Shown here piece by piece: positions 43,471 to 53,405 of a stretch of DNA of 64,000 nt (its first letter is position 1; each line of letters opens with the position of its first letter). Under the pieces are notes generated by a model, which did no database searches, was not told the origin of the DNA, and saw only the letters and a program-made list of their open reading frames with translations. The translations under genes and the position numbers were made by a program. Location of the stretch: assembly GCF_020169515.1 (NCBI RefSeq), contig NZ_JAHMHW010000010.1, positions 121,160-185,159 of the forward strand. Direction: 5' to 3'. The DNA is from Paenibacillus vietnamensis (lineage in GTDB: Bacteria > Bacillota > Bacilli > Paenibacillales > Paenibacillaceae).

Positions 43471-44364
43471 TCACCTCGGATCCGGGAAAATTCGTATGGA
43501 GGAACCGCCGTACCTATCGGCGAAATATTGCCTTTGTTCGACACAGAACAGCTGGTTATGCTCAAGAGCCGTCGCGAAAGAATGATACACGGCACCTCCC
43601 ATTACGGAAGGCATAAACAGCAGCCAATGAGGGTGGAGCATTTGAGTGGATGCCTGAATCTGTCCGTAAAATAGCAAATAGCAAGCTTCATGCAAATGGG
43701 ACAAGGTCAGGTACACCCACCACCAGAATATCGCATAACAAGCCAATCCGATGCGGTGATTGTAGAAATGCCCCATTCCGGGAAAGGCAAAGGAGAAGAC
43801 CGCCGCTTTGACCGGACTCTTCCTCTCCAAATATTGAATCTCAGATCTCCCGATAAAAAATGGCCTGATTCGGCTGTTCTCCAGCTCCGCCAGCTGGACT
43901 AACTGATTATTATGCAGGGCGGAACGGTAGGCGTCCCAGATGCAAATCATATAGACGAGCAAATAACCGTACGTCCATCTGGGCTCGAGAATCTCGATGG
44001 CCTCCGCAAATCTTCCGGACAAAGAATAAACCAGCGCTTCGTTGATGTGCGCTAGGGTATTAAAGATGACTTCCGATAACGTAAGCATTGTCGCACGTAT
44101 GTATTGACCCATCAAATAATGGCCGAAACCCGGAAATGCCGCAGACCACCAAGCAACCATAAAGGGACTGATCCAGCGGAGATGAGTAATGCCGAAAGTG
44201 CTGATCCTGGCACGCGGTCTTCGCGGCTGCTGATTTCCATCCAGATGAATTCCCCCTAATTTCCGGCTTATTTTCCAGCTTTCTTTATTGTTCCATTCTG
44301 TTACTGTCTTATTCTTGCGAAAAGACCGTACCCAAGGATCATCTCCAAGGGTACGGCCTGCCAT
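43471..44364 (-). CDS. Multi-pass membrane protein with two FPGxGH repeats
   Basis: A 297-residue hypothetical integral membrane protein. Two similar halves each begin with an AAFPGFGHYLMGQ / FAFPGMGHFYNH motif and contain predicted helices and aromatic-rich stretches (CYAIFWWWVYLTL). The first ATG lies eight bases after the stop of the upstream surface-protein gene and has no clear ribosome binding site, so either coupled translation or a later non-ATG start is possible. It is followed four bases later by another small membrane protein. Function unknown. Confidence 0.65.
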   Translation of the reverse strand: MAGRTLGDDPWVRSFRKNKTVTEWNNKESWKISRKLGGIHLDGNQQPRRPRARISTFGITHLRWISPFMVAWWSAAFPGFGHYLMGQYIRATMLTLSEVIFNTLAHINEALVYSLSGRFAEAIEILEPRWTYGYLLVYMICIWDAYRSALHNNQLVQLAELENSRIRPFFIGRSEIQYLERKSPVKAAVFSFAFPGMGHFYNHRIGLACYAIFWWWVYLTLSHLHEACYLLFYGQIQASTQMLHPHWLLFMPSVMGGAVYHSFATALEHNQLFCVEQRQYFADRYGGSSIRIFPDPR

Positions 44365-44371
44365 TTAACCA

Positions 44372-47300
44372 TTATTTTTTGGACGGTTTATCCGAATTAT
44401 CGTGCTGCACTTTGAGGGTCACGCTTTGCACCGACTGGTTGCCTGCTTTATCGGTTATCGTATACGTAACCGTATAGACACGCCCCGTCCCCTGCCCGGA
44501 GCGCTCCGCCCTCAAGCTGAACTTGGTATCCGGCGTTCCGTAATCGGCGCCTTGAATATCGTTCGCCGTATCGCCGTCGCCGAGCCCGTCATCGGGCTCG
44601 CTGCTCGTAATCGAAGTCAGTTCGAACGAGGCAATGCCTGAGGCTGCGTCTGCGAAATCAAGCGTTGCCGTAATGTCGACCATTTTATGATTTGGCGGCC
44701 ATAAGGTTCCGTGATCTAGGCTGACGGTTAAGGCCGGGGCGGTTGTGTCCACTCGAAGCGTTACCGATTGTTCCTCTTCCACATTCCCCGCGTTGTCCAC
44801 GCTGCGGTAATCCACCCGGTACTCCCCGTCATGGAAGGCCGGGATCGAACCTGTGTAAGTGACCCATTCACCGTTATTGATCCGGTATTCCGTCTTGGCT
44901 ACGCCTGACAAATCGTCAGCAGCCGAAAGCGTCAGAACCGCATCGACGGTATGCCATCCGTTCGGTCCAGTCGGATTAACGGAAGCTTCCGTCACCGGAG
45001 CGACCGCATCGATAGTAATATTGAAGGTTTGGACTGCGGATGCGTTAACGCCGCCGTTTGCCGTGCCCCCGTCATCCTTCAGAATGACGGAAACCGCTGC
45101 CGTACCGCTGATGCCAGCCTTAGGCGTGAAGCTCAGTGTACCGTCCGGTGCGACCTTCGGCTGAACGGCAAACAGATCGTTCCGGTCATTGGTCACGCTG
45201 AACGCCAGAGCCTGACCGGACTCGTTAGCCGGACCGGCGGAAAGGCCCGAAGCCCAAGCCGGCACGTTTACCCCTTGAACGGTATCGGCCTTATTTGCCG
45301 CCTGGTCTTCTCCTTTATTAAAGGACGGCGCATCGTTTACCGGATCCATCGTTACCGATAGAACAGCAGGCTCGGAGTCCTCCTTGCCGTCATTCACTTT
45401 GAAGGTAAAGCTGTCGGTTCCGTTCCAGTCGGCGTCCGGTACAAACGTAAACTGTCCCGATGGAAGAATGGATACCGTGCCTTTCAACGGCTGGTCGACC
45501 AAGCTGAAGGTGAGGTCATCCCCCTCCGCATCGCTTGCGGATAATGCTCCCGACAACGGCTGGTCCTCATGCCCTTGAACGGAATCCGTCCGTGCAACCG
45601 GAGGCGTATTCGTATTCGTAAACTGCACGCTGGTTTCCCCGTAGGCTTCCCCGGCAGCCTGCGCCTTCACCTTCGCGGTACCGGCGACCGGCGACGTCAG
45701 CACAGCTGTTGCCGCTCCATTCGCATCGGTGACGGCTGTTTGGGTAATCGTACCGAGTGTCGTCGAGAACGTAATCTCTTCTCCCGGCATCGTTTGGCCG
45801 TTCGCATCCTTCACAACGGCGGTAACCGTACTCGATTGGCCGGCGTTAAGAACGGCCGGATCCGCGGTAACCGCAATTTCAGCAGGCGCCGGATTTTTCA
45901 GGTCGTACAGCTGCTCGACTTCCTCCTCGGTGAGAGGATAATTGTACATTCTAAAATCGTCCATCATCCCATTAAAATATTCCGTCGCTCCCGGAGGATC
46001 GAAGCCGATGGTCAGCTTCTCGTTTGTATTTTCAAATACGCCTTTCCAAGGCATCGAAGCCTTGTATACGCCGTTAATATAGTATTTAGCCGTCGTGCCG
46101 TCCCAAGTGACAGTAGACATATACCACTCTTTATCCGGCATTGGCGTGTTCGGAAAGAGATGCGTATATCCGCTGCGGTCGCCGCTTACAAGGCGCATGC
46201 CCGGAGAGTCTCCCCATCCGTCATGCAGGAACGAATATGGACCGTAATTTTCCGTATGGCCCTTGGATAATATAGGCGCGTAGCCGCCCGTGCCTCCATT
46301 CTCTTTGTAGATCCACATGGAGAAGCTGAAAGATGTCGCCAAATCAAGCGAATCGCTGTCTTCTACGAGCACTCCGCTCTTGCCGTCAAACTTCGCCGCT
46401 TGGCCGATAATCCCTTCGGCAAATGTCGGATTCCCCACCTTAGACGTTCCGTGGTTGCCGTTACCCGAAGAGTCCCGGAAATCGCCGTCAAACGTATAGT
46501 AAGCGATCTGTCTAGGCGTCTGCTCTGCGCGAACGGTAATCTCAAACGTATCCGTGCCCACTCCGCCGTCATCATCCGTAACCGTGACGGTCGGTGTATA
46601 CGTTTTATCAGGCGCATCCTTTTCCAATGCCGGGTAGGCATGATCAAAGTGGCAAGACGTGGATGTCGTTCCGTCATCGAAATCCCAGACGCAGGTGTGA
46701 CGGTCGTCTCTGGCCGGATCGGTAATTCGGGTCGTTCCTTGATATCTTTGGCCGCCAAGCACCGTTACAGCTCTGCCTGTATCGACGACAGGCGCAACGT
46801 TTGACGGAGTAATCGGTTTTTTCACCTGATATTTCTTGCCGTCTTTCATCACGATATCAAGCGTTGCCATATAGGTATTGCTGTCATGGTAATATTTCGA
46901 GACGGTCATTCCGTAATCCGTGTAGGAGCGGTCACCGAAATCCCATGTGCTGCTTGCAATAAGTCCTTGGTCACCGCCGGCTGTCGTATTGATAAGCGTG
47001 ACCAGCTCCCCTTCTTTCGGGTTCTGGGGGAGAAACTCGAAGTCTGCAGGCTCCACCGTTTGCTCCAGCGTAAAGCTGCTCGACTGGCCCTGCGAATCCG
47101 TTACGGTCAACGTAACCGGATAGGTGCCCGGACCCGGGAACGTATGAGTCGGTTCCTTCACATCACTCGTCGGGCTGTTATCCCCGAAATCCCATTCGTA
47201 AGAAACAATATCGTTGTTTTTGTCCGTGGACAGGTTTTGGAAAGTGACGGTTTCGGCGCCGATCTGACCTGTCTTGGCTTTCAATTGCTGAGTTGAAATA

Positions 47301-50224
47301 ATGGATCCGTTTCCTTGAGAGGAAAGGGGTTTATACAAAATATATTTGGCAAACATCGGCTTTGGAAGCTTGAACTCTTGCAGCTCTCCGTTGTTTTCCA
47401 GCGTGCCGCTAACGACTGTAGTGAATTCGGTTAAGCTGTCATTTGAAATCGCAACCTCAAAATCCTTCACCCGCTGCTCCGCATAAGAAATACGCGGTCT
47501 GATCTGGATCCGGTCAATGAGGTACGACTCGCCGTCTGCCAAGCTGATCTTCACCCATTGATTGTCCTTCGACTTTGTTGCCCACGGGTTGCTGTGGTTA
47601 AATTTCAGCATGTTTTCTGCGCTGTGGCCCGAGTCGTAATTGCCGGATACGGCTTCAACCTTTGCTCTTTCCTCTAATAACGCGACGTTCTTTCCGGCCG
47701 TAACGGGATTAAAGAACGCTTGCGGAACCTCCGATGCGCCGATCCTGAACGAGACTTGCTTCACGGCCTCGACATTCCCTGCGTTGTCGGTGCTCCGGTA
47801 TGAAATCGTGTAAGCTCCGTCCGTATTAAAAGTGACCGGAGCCGAATAAATCGCCCAATCGCCTTCATTCACTTGGTATTCCGTCTTCGCAGCGCCGCTG
47901 CCCTCGTCATCGACTGTAAAGGCAACGGTTACCGGGGACCGGTAATAACCGCCCGTACCGTCAGGCTCTGACGGCGACAAGGATGCCGTCGTAGAAGGAG
48001 CGGTCACATCCTCCGTACTCCAGACAACAACTGCAGGGCTGCTGGACAGCGAACCGGCCTGTGCGACGGCCCGATCTTCGCCCGTCTTTGTGCCCGTGTA
48101 TTGAAAGGCTGCCACACCGGCATCATCCGTGTTTGCCGTATAGGTGCCCGGGTTAGCGCCGGTAACGACAAGGGAAACAGGCGTCCCGGCCACCGGTTGG
48201 CCTTGCTGGTCAAGGACAGTGGCTTTTATCGTATGTTTCGCGCCAACCGAAAGCGATGCGCTGTCAGGAGTCAGATGGATAGCCGCGGGCGGCTGCTTCT
48301 GAACGACTTTTACCGTCCAACTGATACGGAAGGCTCCGCCGAGCGGATTGGAATCCGACACGACCGCCTCAACCGCATGCAAACCGACGGAAGCCGGAAC
48401 GTACGTATACTTATTTCCTGTACTTGTGCCTGCGGTTGCCCCATCAACAAACCATTCAACAGTTATCGGGTCGTTATCGGGATCGATGGCCGTCATTTCG
48501 AATGACGCCGCCTCCCCTACATACTGCTGCACTTGACGGGCAGGGGGCGATTGTTCCACGAGAAGCGGAGCGCGATTCACATCCGCAATGACGGTTTGCG
48601 CGTAATGAACCGCTTGTTTGCCGTTATTGTCCGTCACTCTCAATCCGACAAGCCCATTAACCGGCTTGGTGAACGTGTGTGTCACCTGTACGCCCTGAGC
48701 ATCGTCGAAAAATCCGTCGCTATCCAGGTCCCAATCATAGGCGGCGATACCGGCATCGCTTCTGGACCATGTTCCTTTAAAGGTGACGGGAGCTCCTTCT
48801 TTCCCGGAGTATGGACCGCCTGCGTCCGCATAAGGAGCATCGTCGACTACGGTCGGATCCTGCAGCAGCTGGTTAACGAGTCCGACCACATGGCCTCCGA
48901 AGTCTACCAGGTTGGTACCGAAGACGTTATTGTCATCAATGATAGCCGAACCTTCTGCCAGCATATTTTGTTTTGAAAAATCAAAATCCATAGCCGTGAA
49001 CTCTGTTTTGAACTGCGCCATTTCAGACTCGGTAAATCCAAGCGATGCAAAATATTGCAGCTCCTCATTCGTGAAGCCTGACGCTGCAACTCGATCTTGC
49101 AGCTGCGTCAGCTCGGCAGCCTTCTCGTTTAATGCTTCGTTATCCTGTGCGAATGCCTGGTTGAACCGTGAGAGGCTTGCGCTTGTAAACTGCAGCTGGT
49201 AGAGCAGCAGATTGATGTTGTCGCTAAGCGCCTTGCCGTGTACCAGCGCCCAATTCACATTCCCCGTCGCTTGCGCTCCTTGATAACGTTCAAGCTGCGT
49301 CCACATTTGACGGGTCATCGCCTGCTCTTTGGCAATATCATTCACCAAGCCCTGCATCGCGGCATCCACCGGATCACTGCTTTGGAAATCCAGGAGGAGC
49401 CTCTCTCCAAGCGGAGTAATATGTTTATAGTCCGGATCCGGCGGGTCATCCTTGATGCCTTGATAATGTTTGGACTGATTGGCCAGCTGAAGCAAGGCCA
49501 TCGTCCGCGGATCTTGAAGGCCGCTGCGCATCAGGAAATCTACAAATTTCTCATTTGGATTTCTTCCGGCATCGGCAGCTTTCTGAAGCTTGAACAATTT
49601 GTCTGCATATTCCTCATACTTCTTCCAGCGTTCCGCCAGCTTTCCTGCATCTTCCTTCAGCTGTGTCAGATCCAGCGGCGGAACGAAGCCGGTCGTATAT
49701 TCAACCTTGAACGCAGGATCAATGACGCCGTCGACGAGATAATCGAACTTGCCGTCTTGGCATTCGTCAAACACGATGGCGTATTCGCCAGGGGGTATTT
49801 TTCCATCCGGCCCTGTGTAGCCGATCGTTTCCGAGATGAAGATGCCGCTTGATAAACTCATGACGGTGTTCGGATCGCCGCCGCCTGCATCCTCAAGTTC
49901 ATCCCCGTGGGAAAGGGCGTTAACGCTTCCGCTCTCCACGATATAAAGGTCGGTCCATGAGGTTAACCCGTCCGGATTTCCTTCCGCACAGCTCGGGATG
50001 ATTTGCATCTTCCCGGTGTGGATCGTAATACCGGCGTTTCCTCCGAATGTGGTATAGTCATTGCCTTCATCGTTCCACCAGATCCACTGGCCGAGCCCCG
50101 AATCTGCATTCGCTGCCGGAAGCACAGCTCCGAGAAGCAGCAAACTCGTTACCATCATTGCAATTAATTTACGAAAAATAATAATCACTCCCATCCTGTT
50201 GCTGTACCATAAGAACCTCCCCAT
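44372..50224 (-). CDS. Large secreted multidomain surface protein (PKD, Big, LamG, F5/8C)
   Basis: A 1950-residue protein with an N-terminal signal peptide (hydrophobic core IAMMVTSLLLLGAVLPA, cleavage after AANA). Going towards the C-terminus there are a novel helical region (about 150-470), a PKD domain (AAYDWDLDSDGFFDD), Ig-like and Big_1-like domains (AAIHLTPDSASLSVG), and an OmpL47-like repeat (TEYQVNEGDWAIYSAPV). After these come a coagulation-factor 5/8 C-like region, several PKD repeats (YEWDFGDNSP, STWDFGDRSY), a LamG-like domain (AYYTFDGDFRDSSGNGNHG), another Big_1, a cadherin-like tandem repeat and a final OmpL47-like repeat. No LPXTG or S-layer motif is seen. The ATG has AAGGGA six bases upstream. 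It probably binds glycans or matrix polymers outside the cell; the exact role is unknown. Confidence 0.85.
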   Translation of the reverse strand: MGRFLWYSNRMGVIIIFRKLIAMMVTSLLLLGAVLPAANADSGLGQWIWWNDEGNDYTTFGGNAGITIHTGKMQIIPSCAEGNPDGLTSWTDLYIVESGSVNALSHGDELEDAGGGDPNTVMSLSSGIFISETIGYTGPDGKIPPGEYAIVFDECQDGKFDYLVDGVIDPAFKVEYTTGFVPPLDLTQLKEDAGKLAERWKKYEEYADKLFKLQKAADAGRNPNEKFVDFLMRSGLQDPRTMALLQLANQSKHYQGIKDDPPDPDYKHITPLGERLLLDFQSSDPVDAAMQGLVNDIAKEQAMTRQMWTQLERYQGAQATGNVNWALVHGKALSDNINLLLYQLQFTSASLSRFNQAFAQDNEALNEKAAELTQLQDRVAASGFTNEELQYFASLGFTESEMAQFKTEFTAMDFDFSKQNMLAEGSAIIDDNNVFGTNLVDFGGHVVGLVNQLLQDPTVVDDAPYADAGGPYSGKEGAPVTFKGTWSRSDAGIAAYDWDLDSDGFFDDAQGVQVTHTFTKPVNGLVGLRVTDNNGKQAVHYAQTVIADVNRAPLLVEQSPPARQVQQYVGEAASFEMTAIDPDNDPITVEWFVDGATAGTSTGNKYTYVPASVGLHAVEAVVSDSNPLGGAFRISWTVKVVQKQPPAAIHLTPDSASLSVGAKHTIKATVLDQQGQPVAGTPVSLVVTGANPGTYTANTDDAGVAAFQYTGTKTGEDRAVAQAGSLSSSPAVVVWSTEDVTAPSTTASLSPSEPDGTGGYYRSPVTVAFTVDDEGSGAAKTEYQVNEGDWAIYSAPVTFNTDGAYTISYRSTDNAGNVEAVKQVSFRIGASEVPQAFFNPVTAGKNVALLEERAKVEAVSGNYDSGHSAENMLKFNHSNPWATKSKDNQWVKISLADGESYLIDRIQIRPRISYAEQRVKDFEVAISNDSLTEFTTVVSGTLENNGELQEFKLPKPMFAKYILYKPLSSQGNGSIISTQQLKAKTGQIGAETVTFQNLSTDKNNDIVSYEWDFGDNSPTSDVKEPTHTFPGPGTYPVTLTVTDSQGQSSSFTLEQTVEPADFEFLPQNPKEGELVTLINTTAGGDQGLIASSTWDFGDRSYTDYGMTVSKYYHDSNTYMATLDIVMKDGKKYQVKKPITPSNVAPVVDTGRAVTVLGGQRYQGTTRITDPARDDRHTCVWDFDDGTTSTSCHFDHAYPALEKDAPDKTYTPTVTVTDDDGGVGTDTFEITVRAEQTPRQIAYYTFDGDFRDSSGNGNHGTSKVGNPTFAEGIIGQAAKFDGKSGVLVEDSDSLDLATSFSFSMWIYKENGGTGGYAPILSKGHTENYGPYSFLHDGWGDSPGMRLVSGDRSGYTHLFPNTPMPDKEWYMSTVTWDGTTAKYYINGVYKASMPWKGVFENTNEKLTIGFDPPGATEYFNGMMDDFRMYNYPLTEEEVEQLYDLKNPAPAEIAVTADPAVLNAGQSSTVTAVVKDANGQTMPGEEITFSTTLGTITQTAVTDANGAATAVLTSPVAGTAKVKAQAAGEAYGETSVQFTNTNTPPVARTDSVQGHEDQPLSGALSASDAEGDDLTFSLVDQPLKGTVSILPSGQFTFVPDADWNGTDSFTFKVNDGKEDSEPAVLSVTMDPVNDAPSFNKGEDQAANKADTVQGVNVPAWASGLSAGPANESGQALAFSVTNDRNDLFAVQPKVAPDGTLSFTPKAGISGTAAVSVILKDDGGTANGGVNASAVQTFNITIDAVAPVTEASVNPTGPNGWHTVDAVLTLSAADDLSGVAKTEYRINNGEWVTYTGSIPAFHDGEYRVDYRSVDNAGNVEEEQSVTLRVDTTAPALTVSLDHGTLWPPNHKMVDITATLDFADAASGIASFELTSITSSEPDDGLGDGDTANDIQGADYGTPDTKFSLRAERSGQGTGRVYTVTYTITDKAGNQSVQSVTLKVQHDNSDKPSKK

Positions 50225-50425
50225 TTTCGTTCCCTTGCCACATTTTGAATTATATAAAGAGATGACATGATCCGTAAGGATGAACTTTTTTCACCCCCTC
50301 CCCGGACCTCGCCTGAACGCAAAAAAAAGTCCCGAGGATCATTTCCTATCCGTGAACGCTGCCATTCGGTACAATGGACATGATAACTGCTACTCACAAG
50401 GTTAGAATCAGGAGGAACATTCAAG

Positions 50426-51718
50426 ATGAACGATCAATTCGAAATACTTTTTGATTCGGCTCGGGCACAACAGCTGCTGGAGCAGATGTATGGCAGCGAA
50501 GAACGAGAGCGACAGATCGACAGGTACCGGAGGTGTATGGAAGGATTCAGTGCGCAATATGGAAAGACAGAGTCGTTGAAATATTTCAGTGCGCCGGGTC
50601 GCACAGAGATAGGCGGCAATCATACGGACCATAACAATGGAAAGGTTCTGGCGGCTAGTATTCAGTTGGATACGATTGCGGCTGCAGCAGCCGTGGACGT
50701 CGGAGTCATTTCCGTCATTTCCGAAGGGTATCCAGGCATGTCGGTGATCAAACTGGATGATCTGGAACCGCAGGCCGGCGAGAGCGGGACGGCTGCTTTA
50801 ATCCGCGGCATTGCACACGGTTTCCGGCAGCACGGGTACCGAATCGGCGGTTTCCATGCTTACGTCAGCAGTAACGTGCTTCCGGCGTCAGGACTCAGCT
50901 CCTCTGCCTCTTTCGAAGTTCTGATCTGCCAGATTCTAAATACTTTTTATAACAACGGAGAGATGGATGCGGTCATGATGTCGCGCATCGGCAAGTATGC
51001 CGAAAATCTTTATTGGAACAAGCCATCGGGGATGCTTGACCAGATGGCCTGCTCGCACGGCGGTTTGATTACAATCGACTTTAAGGAGCCTGCAGAGCCG
51101 CAGGTCGAGCGTATTCCAGGTACCTTTGAGGCTGCCGGTTACAGCCTTGTCATCGTCAGCACCGGCGGTAACCATGCCGACCTGACGGAGGATTATGCTT
51201 CGATCCCGAACGAGATGCGGGCGGTGGCGCATGCCTTCGGCGTAGAGGTATGCCGCGATTTGACGGCAGAGATGATCTACGGCCGGCTCGCGGAACTACG
51301 CGGAACTGCCGGAGATCGGGCGGTGCTGCGGGCGCTGCATTACCTGGATGAAAATGACCGCGTCGGGCGGCAGGTAGAGGCAATTAAGGCGGGCGAGTGG
51401 CAGAACGTGCTGAAGGATATTACCGCTTCAGGTAATTCCTCCTGGAAATGGCTGCAGAACATCTACCAAGAATCGGTGTCCCGTGAACAGGGGATTGCGC
51501 TGACACTCGCCATTACCGAACGTTTCATCGTCCGGCTGGGCGACGGTGCCTGCAGAGTACACGGCGGCGGCTTCGCCGGCGTCATTCTCGCCGTTCTGCC
51601 GCATACGGCGGTAGCGGAATACCGGGAACTAATCGGGCGTACGACCGGCACGGAGCTGTTCACAATCCGCGTGCGCGAAATCGGAGCGGTCTGCTTGAAT
51701 ACGCTCTTGCAGGCTTAA
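50426..51718 (+). CDS. Galactokinase-like GHMP kinase
   Basis: A 430-residue GHMP kinase. The N-terminal signature is the galactokinase-like GRTEIGGNHTDHNNGKVL. The ATP-binding loop LPASGLSSSASFEVL is present around 150, and the C-terminal motif CRVHGGGFAGVIL near 375. GalK phosphorylates galactose at C1 for the Leloir pathway, but the usual GEHxDY signature reads GNHTDH here, so another sugar is possible. The ATG has AGGAGG upstream, and the gene is alone with its own terminator; no galT or galE is adjacent. Confidence 0.82.
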   Translation: MNDQFEILFDSARAQQLLEQMYGSEERERQIDRYRRCMEGFSAQYGKTESLKYFSAPGRTEIGGNHTDHNNGKVLAASIQLDTIAAAAAVDVGVISVISEGYPGMSVIKLDDLEPQAGESGTAALIRGIAHGFRQHGYRIGGFHAYVSSNVLPASGLSSSASFEVLICQILNTFYNNGEMDAVMMSRIGKYAENLYWNKPSGMLDQMACSHGGLITIDFKEPAEPQVERIPGTFEAAGYSLVIVSTGGNHADLTEDYASIPNEMRAVAHAFGVEVCRDLTAEMIYGRLAELRGTAGDRAVLRALHYLDENDRVGRQVEAIKAGEWQNVLKDITASGNSSWKWLQNIYQESVSREQGIALTLAITERFIVRLGDGACRVHGGGFAGVILAVLPHTAVAEYRELIGRTTGTELFTIRVREIGAVCLNTLLQA

Positions 51719-51753
51719 AAAAAATCACGAAGCCGCCCGCTTCGTGATTTTTT
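51717..51753. terminator. Bidirectional terminator between the sugar kinase and dipeptidase genes
   Basis: AAAATCACGAAG pairs with CTTCGTGATTTT around a seven-base loop, flanked by an A run and a T run. It serves both convergent genes. Confidence 0.88.
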
Positions 51754-51758
51754 CATCC

Positions 51759-53114
51759 CTATAGCCGCTTCAAGAACGATACGATCGTCAGAAGCCCTTT
51801 ATCGAAATTGTGCAGATTAAAATGTTCGTTCGGCGCATGCAGATTCTCATCCGGAAGACCAAAGCCCATCATGACGACAGGAGCCGCCAATTCGCGGGAG
51901 AAGGTTGCGACGATCGGAATCGAGCCTCCGTCTTTCGTGAACAGCGCGCGCGTGCCGTAGACGTCTTCGTAAGCATCCGCAGCCAGCTGCAGCATCCGGT
52001 CCGAAGGATCGATGTTGAAAGCGCGGGCCTTCTCGCCTTCTTTGACTTGCAGCTTTGCGCCGGGCTGAACATGCTTCTGCAAATGCCGTTTGATCTTGTC
52101 CAGAATGTCCTGCGGGTCCTGGTCTCCAACCAGGCGGCAGGTGATTTTGGCATGCGCTTCCTTCGGTATGACCGTCTTGGTGCCTTCGCCCTGAAAGCCG
52201 CCGTAAACGCCGTTCAGTTCAAGCGTCGGCCTCGCTCCGACGCGTTCCACAAAGGAGAAGCCTTCTTCGCCGTACAAAGCGTCCAGACCAAGACTTGCCT
52301 TCAATTGATCTTCATCCAGCATCTGCTTGGCGAACTCTTCTCTCATGAGCGGCGAAAGCTCCGGAACGCCTTCATAAAATCCGTCGACGCTTACGCGTCC
52401 CCTGTCATCGTGCAAAGTCGCAAGCAAGGAGACGAGAACATGAAGCGCGTTGGGAACGCCGCCGCCGTATGTTCCGGAGTGCAAATCGGTATTCGCGGTA
52501 TTCACGGTGACCTCAAGCGAACACAATCCACGAAGCCCCGTACTGATGGCGGGCTTGCCCGGCTCAAGCAGCGATGTATCCGAGATCAGGACGGCATCGG
52601 CAGCCAGCTTGTCCCGATTCGACGTCAAGAAAGGGGGGAGATTCCTGCTGGAAACCTCTTCTTCGCCCTCGATGCACAGCTTGATATTGACCGGAAGCCG
52701 TCCTTCCTGCTTCAATATGGCTTCTATCGCTTTGATATGCAGAAACACCTGGCCTTTATCGTCCGTCGCTCCCCGCGCGTACAGCTTGCCGTCCCGGATG
52801 TCCGGCTCGAACGGAGGCGTCGTCCACAAATGCAGCGGATCGACCGGCTGCACGTCGTAATGGCCGTAAACAAGCACGGTAGGTTTGCCGGGAGCATGAA
52901 GATGATCGGCATACACGATCGGATGGCCGCCCGTTTGATGAACTTCCACGTTCTCGAGGCCCGCGCGGGTGAGCGTGTCCGCAAGCCATTCGGCCGCTTT
53001 GTTCATATCCGCTTTATGCTCGGACAGGGCGGATATGCTCGGGATGGACAGCCATTGCTTCAGCTCGTCCAACTGCTGTTCCCTTACGTTTTGAAAATAG
53101 GTTTCATAACTCAT
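51759..53114 (-). CDS. M20-family dipeptidase
   Basis: About 451 residues of the M20 metallopeptidase family (PepV/CNDP-like dipeptidases). Metal-site elements are VYGHYDVQPV (first His and Asp), ARGATDDKGQ (bridging Asp), EGEEEVSSR (Glu pair) and the C-terminal MGFGLPDENLHAPNE. A dimerisation domain interrupts the catalytic domain. The frame extends to a TTG at 53138 and an ATG at 53126, but AGGAGG touches the latter, so the ATG at 53114 is chosen. Likely role: hydrolysis of di- or tripeptides for amino acid supply, in the cytoplasm. Convergent with the sugar kinase gene. Confidence 0.88.
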   Translation of the reverse strand: MSYETYFQNVREQQLDELKQWLSIPSISALSEHKADMNKAAEWLADTLTRAGLENVEVHQTGGHPIVYADHLHAPGKPTVLVYGHYDVQPVDPLHLWTTPPFEPDIRDGKLYARGATDDKGQVFLHIKAIEAILKQEGRLPVNIKLCIEGEEEVSSRNLPPFLTSNRDKLAADAVLISDTSLLEPGKPAISTGLRGLCSLEVTVNTANTDLHSGTYGGGVPNALHVLVSLLATLHDDRGRVSVDGFYEGVPELSPLMREEFAKQMLDEDQLKASLGLDALYGEEGFSFVERVGARPTLELNGVYGGFQGEGTKTVIPKEAHAKITCRLVGDQDPQDILDKIKRHLQKHVQPGAKLQVKEGEKARAFNIDPSDRMLQLAADAYEDVYGTRALFTKDGGSIPIVATFSRELAAPVVMMGFGLPDENLHAPNEHFNLHNFDKGLLTIVSFLKRL

Positions 53115-53405
53115 GGATGCTTTCATCCTCCTCTTCAATTTATATCCATATCATATACCTCCGCCAAGCCAAGATGCCAGCGACTCGGTATGAATTGTTG
53201 GCGTAATCGCTTTAAGTACTACTGAATTGGCTGTTTAGGCCCATTCCACAGGGTTCGCAAAGTCCGATAAAATAGGAATAAGTTGGGCAAGCGTAAACGG
53301 CTTCGCCGTCCTTTGGCGGCGAAGCTTCGTTTCGCGGAGAAGTCTAAACGGATAGAAGTGTGAAACATATACATTCTTAGAATTGAACGAAGGAGAAGTG
53401 ACGTT

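Noticed and set aside
50172..50213. A 13-codon out-of-frame reading frame with GGAGG upstream inside the start of the surface protein gene
   Set aside because: The main ATG at 50224 has its own AAGGGA site and gives a proper signal peptide; the small frame is probably chance.
51810..53225. 471-codon open frame on the plus strand
   Set aside because: Antisense shadow of the M20 dipeptidase gene.
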